Positions 34,699 to 35,488 of a stretch of DNA of 35,488 bases are shown here, piece by piece. Location: contig CALEPV010000092.1 of assembly GCA_937910905.1 (NCBI GenBank), forward strand, positions 1-35,488, given 5' to 3'. The stretch's first letter is position 1. The number at the start of each line of letters is the position of its first letter. The notes below the pieces were generated by a model. It was not told where the DNA came from. It saw only the letters and a list, made by a program, of their open reading frames with translations, and searched no databases. The position numbers were made by a program, and so were the translations under genes. The stretch comes from an uncultured Prevotellaceae bacterium (GTDB lineage Bacteria; Bacteroidota; Bacteroidia; Bacteroidales; Bacteroidaceae).

Positions 34699-35488
34699 TA
34701 TGAGCGTGCTATCAGCACACGGCACTTGGCGGGCTTGCCGCTGACCATATCCACGCCTGGGGTCTGCTCCACGCCGAAGGGCACACAGCGGATAGTGGCC
34801 TGCGTCTCCTCCTTGATCTGCGTCTCGGTCTCGGCTGTGCCGTCCCAGTGGCAGAGGAAGAAGCCGCCGTCCTTGATGCGCTCCTTGAACTCGTCGTAGT
34901 TCTCGCACTCGTAGATATGCTCGTCGCGGTACTTGCGGGCCTTCTCGTAGATGTTCTGCTGGATGTCGGAGAGCAGCTGCTTCACATAGGCAGCAATGCC
35001 GTCGATGCTGACGGTCTCCTTTTCCAGGGTGTCGCGGCGCACCACCTCGATGGTGCCGTTCTCCAGGTCGCGGCCGCCCATCACGAGGCGCACAGGCACA
35101 CCCTTCAGCTCGTAGTCAGCGAACTTGAAGCCCGGACGCTTCTGGTCGTTGTCGTCCACCTTCACGCTGATGCCCAGCTGACGCAGCTCGTCGCCTATGG
35201 CATTGAGCTTGGCGCTGAGCTCTGCCAGCTGCTCGGGTGTCTTATATATAGGTATAAGTACAACCTGTATCGGAGCCAGCATAGGCGGCAGCACGAGGCC
35301 GTTGTCGTCGGAGTGGGTCATAATGAGCGCACCCATCAGGCGGGTTGACACACCCCACGATGTGGCCCAGGCGTACTCCATCTCGTTGTTCTGGTTCACG
35401 AACTGCACGTCGAAGGCCTTGCCGAAGTTCTGGCCCAGGAAGTGGCTGGTGCCGCTCTGCAGCGCCTTGCCGTCCTGCATCATGGCCT
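34695..35488 (-). CDS. proS: Prolyl-tRNA synthetase, archaeal type (3' part; 5' end outside window)
   Basis: The frame is open at the right edge; 264 C-terminal codons are visible. It has the class II motif 3 region DGKALQSGTSHFLGQNFGKAFDVQF and EYAWATSWGVSTRLMGALIMTHSDDNGLVLPP, the anticodon-binding domain (APIQVVLIPIYKTPEQLAELSAKLN...GVPVRLVMGGRDLENGTIEVVRRDT), and the ProRS-specific C-terminal domain with Cys residues and a terminal ARSY. A terminal Tyr is typical of archaeal-type ProRS. Its stop (34695-34697) lies at the inner edge of the 22-bp inverted repeat. Confidence 0.96.
   Translation of the reverse strand, partial: AMMQDGKALQSGTSHFLGQNFGKAFDVQFVNQNNEMEYAWATSWGVSTRLMGALIMTHSDDNGLVLPPMLAPIQVVLIPIYKTPEQLAELSAKLNAIGDELRQLGISVKVDDNDQKRPGFKFADYELKGVPVRLVMGGRDLENGTIEVVRRDTLEKETVSIDGIAAYVKQLLSDIQQNIYEKARKYRDEHIYECENYDEFKERIKDGGFFLCHWDGTAETETQIKEETQATIRCVPFGVEQTPGVDMVSGKPAKCRVLIARSY

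Overview
The window looks like a chromosomal segment of a Bacteroidales bacterium (Bacteroidota), probably close to Prevotellaceae, with fairly high G+C. The evidence is Bacteroidota-specific families (DUF4105, DUF4831, a BspA-like leucine-rich-repeat protein, a fimbrillin-type C-terminus), an about 1150-residue SecA with a Gln/Ala/Pro-rich tail, an archaeal-type ProRS, and many promoters of the Bacteroidota form TAnnTTTG. No rRNA, tRNA, CRISPR array, phage or transposase gene was found. Most of the window is core genome. The accessory or odd parts are the left end, an AT-richer patch at 5.7-6.9 kb, and several structured intergenic regions.

Layout. 1-1.55 kb: the end of a fimbrillin-like gene, a terminator, then a BspA-like repeat ORF that has lost its 5' end. 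1.55-2.97 kb (minus): queC and a YhhQ-type queuosine-precursor transporter, preceded by what reads as a preQ1-I riboswitch. 3.4-5.6 kb: an exported DUF362 protein, yraN (minus) and a TtcA-family tRNA thiolase. 5.75-6.95 kb: three lower-GC orphan genes for one exported and two small membrane proteins. 7.0-13.4 kb (minus): DUF4105 membrane protein, an apparently dead alkaline-phosphatase-fold protein, and secA. 13.5-20.3 kb (plus): coaX, a putative outer-membrane protein, an LptC-like lipoprotein, a CorC/GldE-like CNNM-CBS protein and a PpiD/SurA-like chaperone; this is an envelope-biogenesis block.

20.4-23.8 kb: an NTF2/SnoaL-like protein, a patatin-like lipase (minus), a TerB-DnaJ protein and a small lipoprotein. 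23.9-26.2 kb (minus): a ZapB-like coiled coil, zapA, a candidate 6S RNA and rny. 26.3-29.0 kb (minus): the NAD(P)HX repair enzyme and obgE. 29.1-33.0 kb (plus): hpt, adk, a DUF4831 protein, an orphan rfbA and an unknown conserved protein. 33.2-35.5 kb (minus): an AmpG-like MFS transporter and the 3' part of proS, separated by a 200-bp element bounded by 22-bp perfect inverted repeats.

The strongest leads outside ordinary gene content are: the preQ1-I riboswitch controlling transporter plus queC; the inverted-repeat element between proS and the MFS gene; the truncated BspA repeat cassette; the pseudo-phosphatase next to secA; the AATAACG array in front of secA; competing hairpins and 22-bp degenerate tandem repeats in intergenic DNA; near-leaderless promoters; and the 6S RNA candidate. 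I did not see a clear new multi-gene defence or metabolic system.
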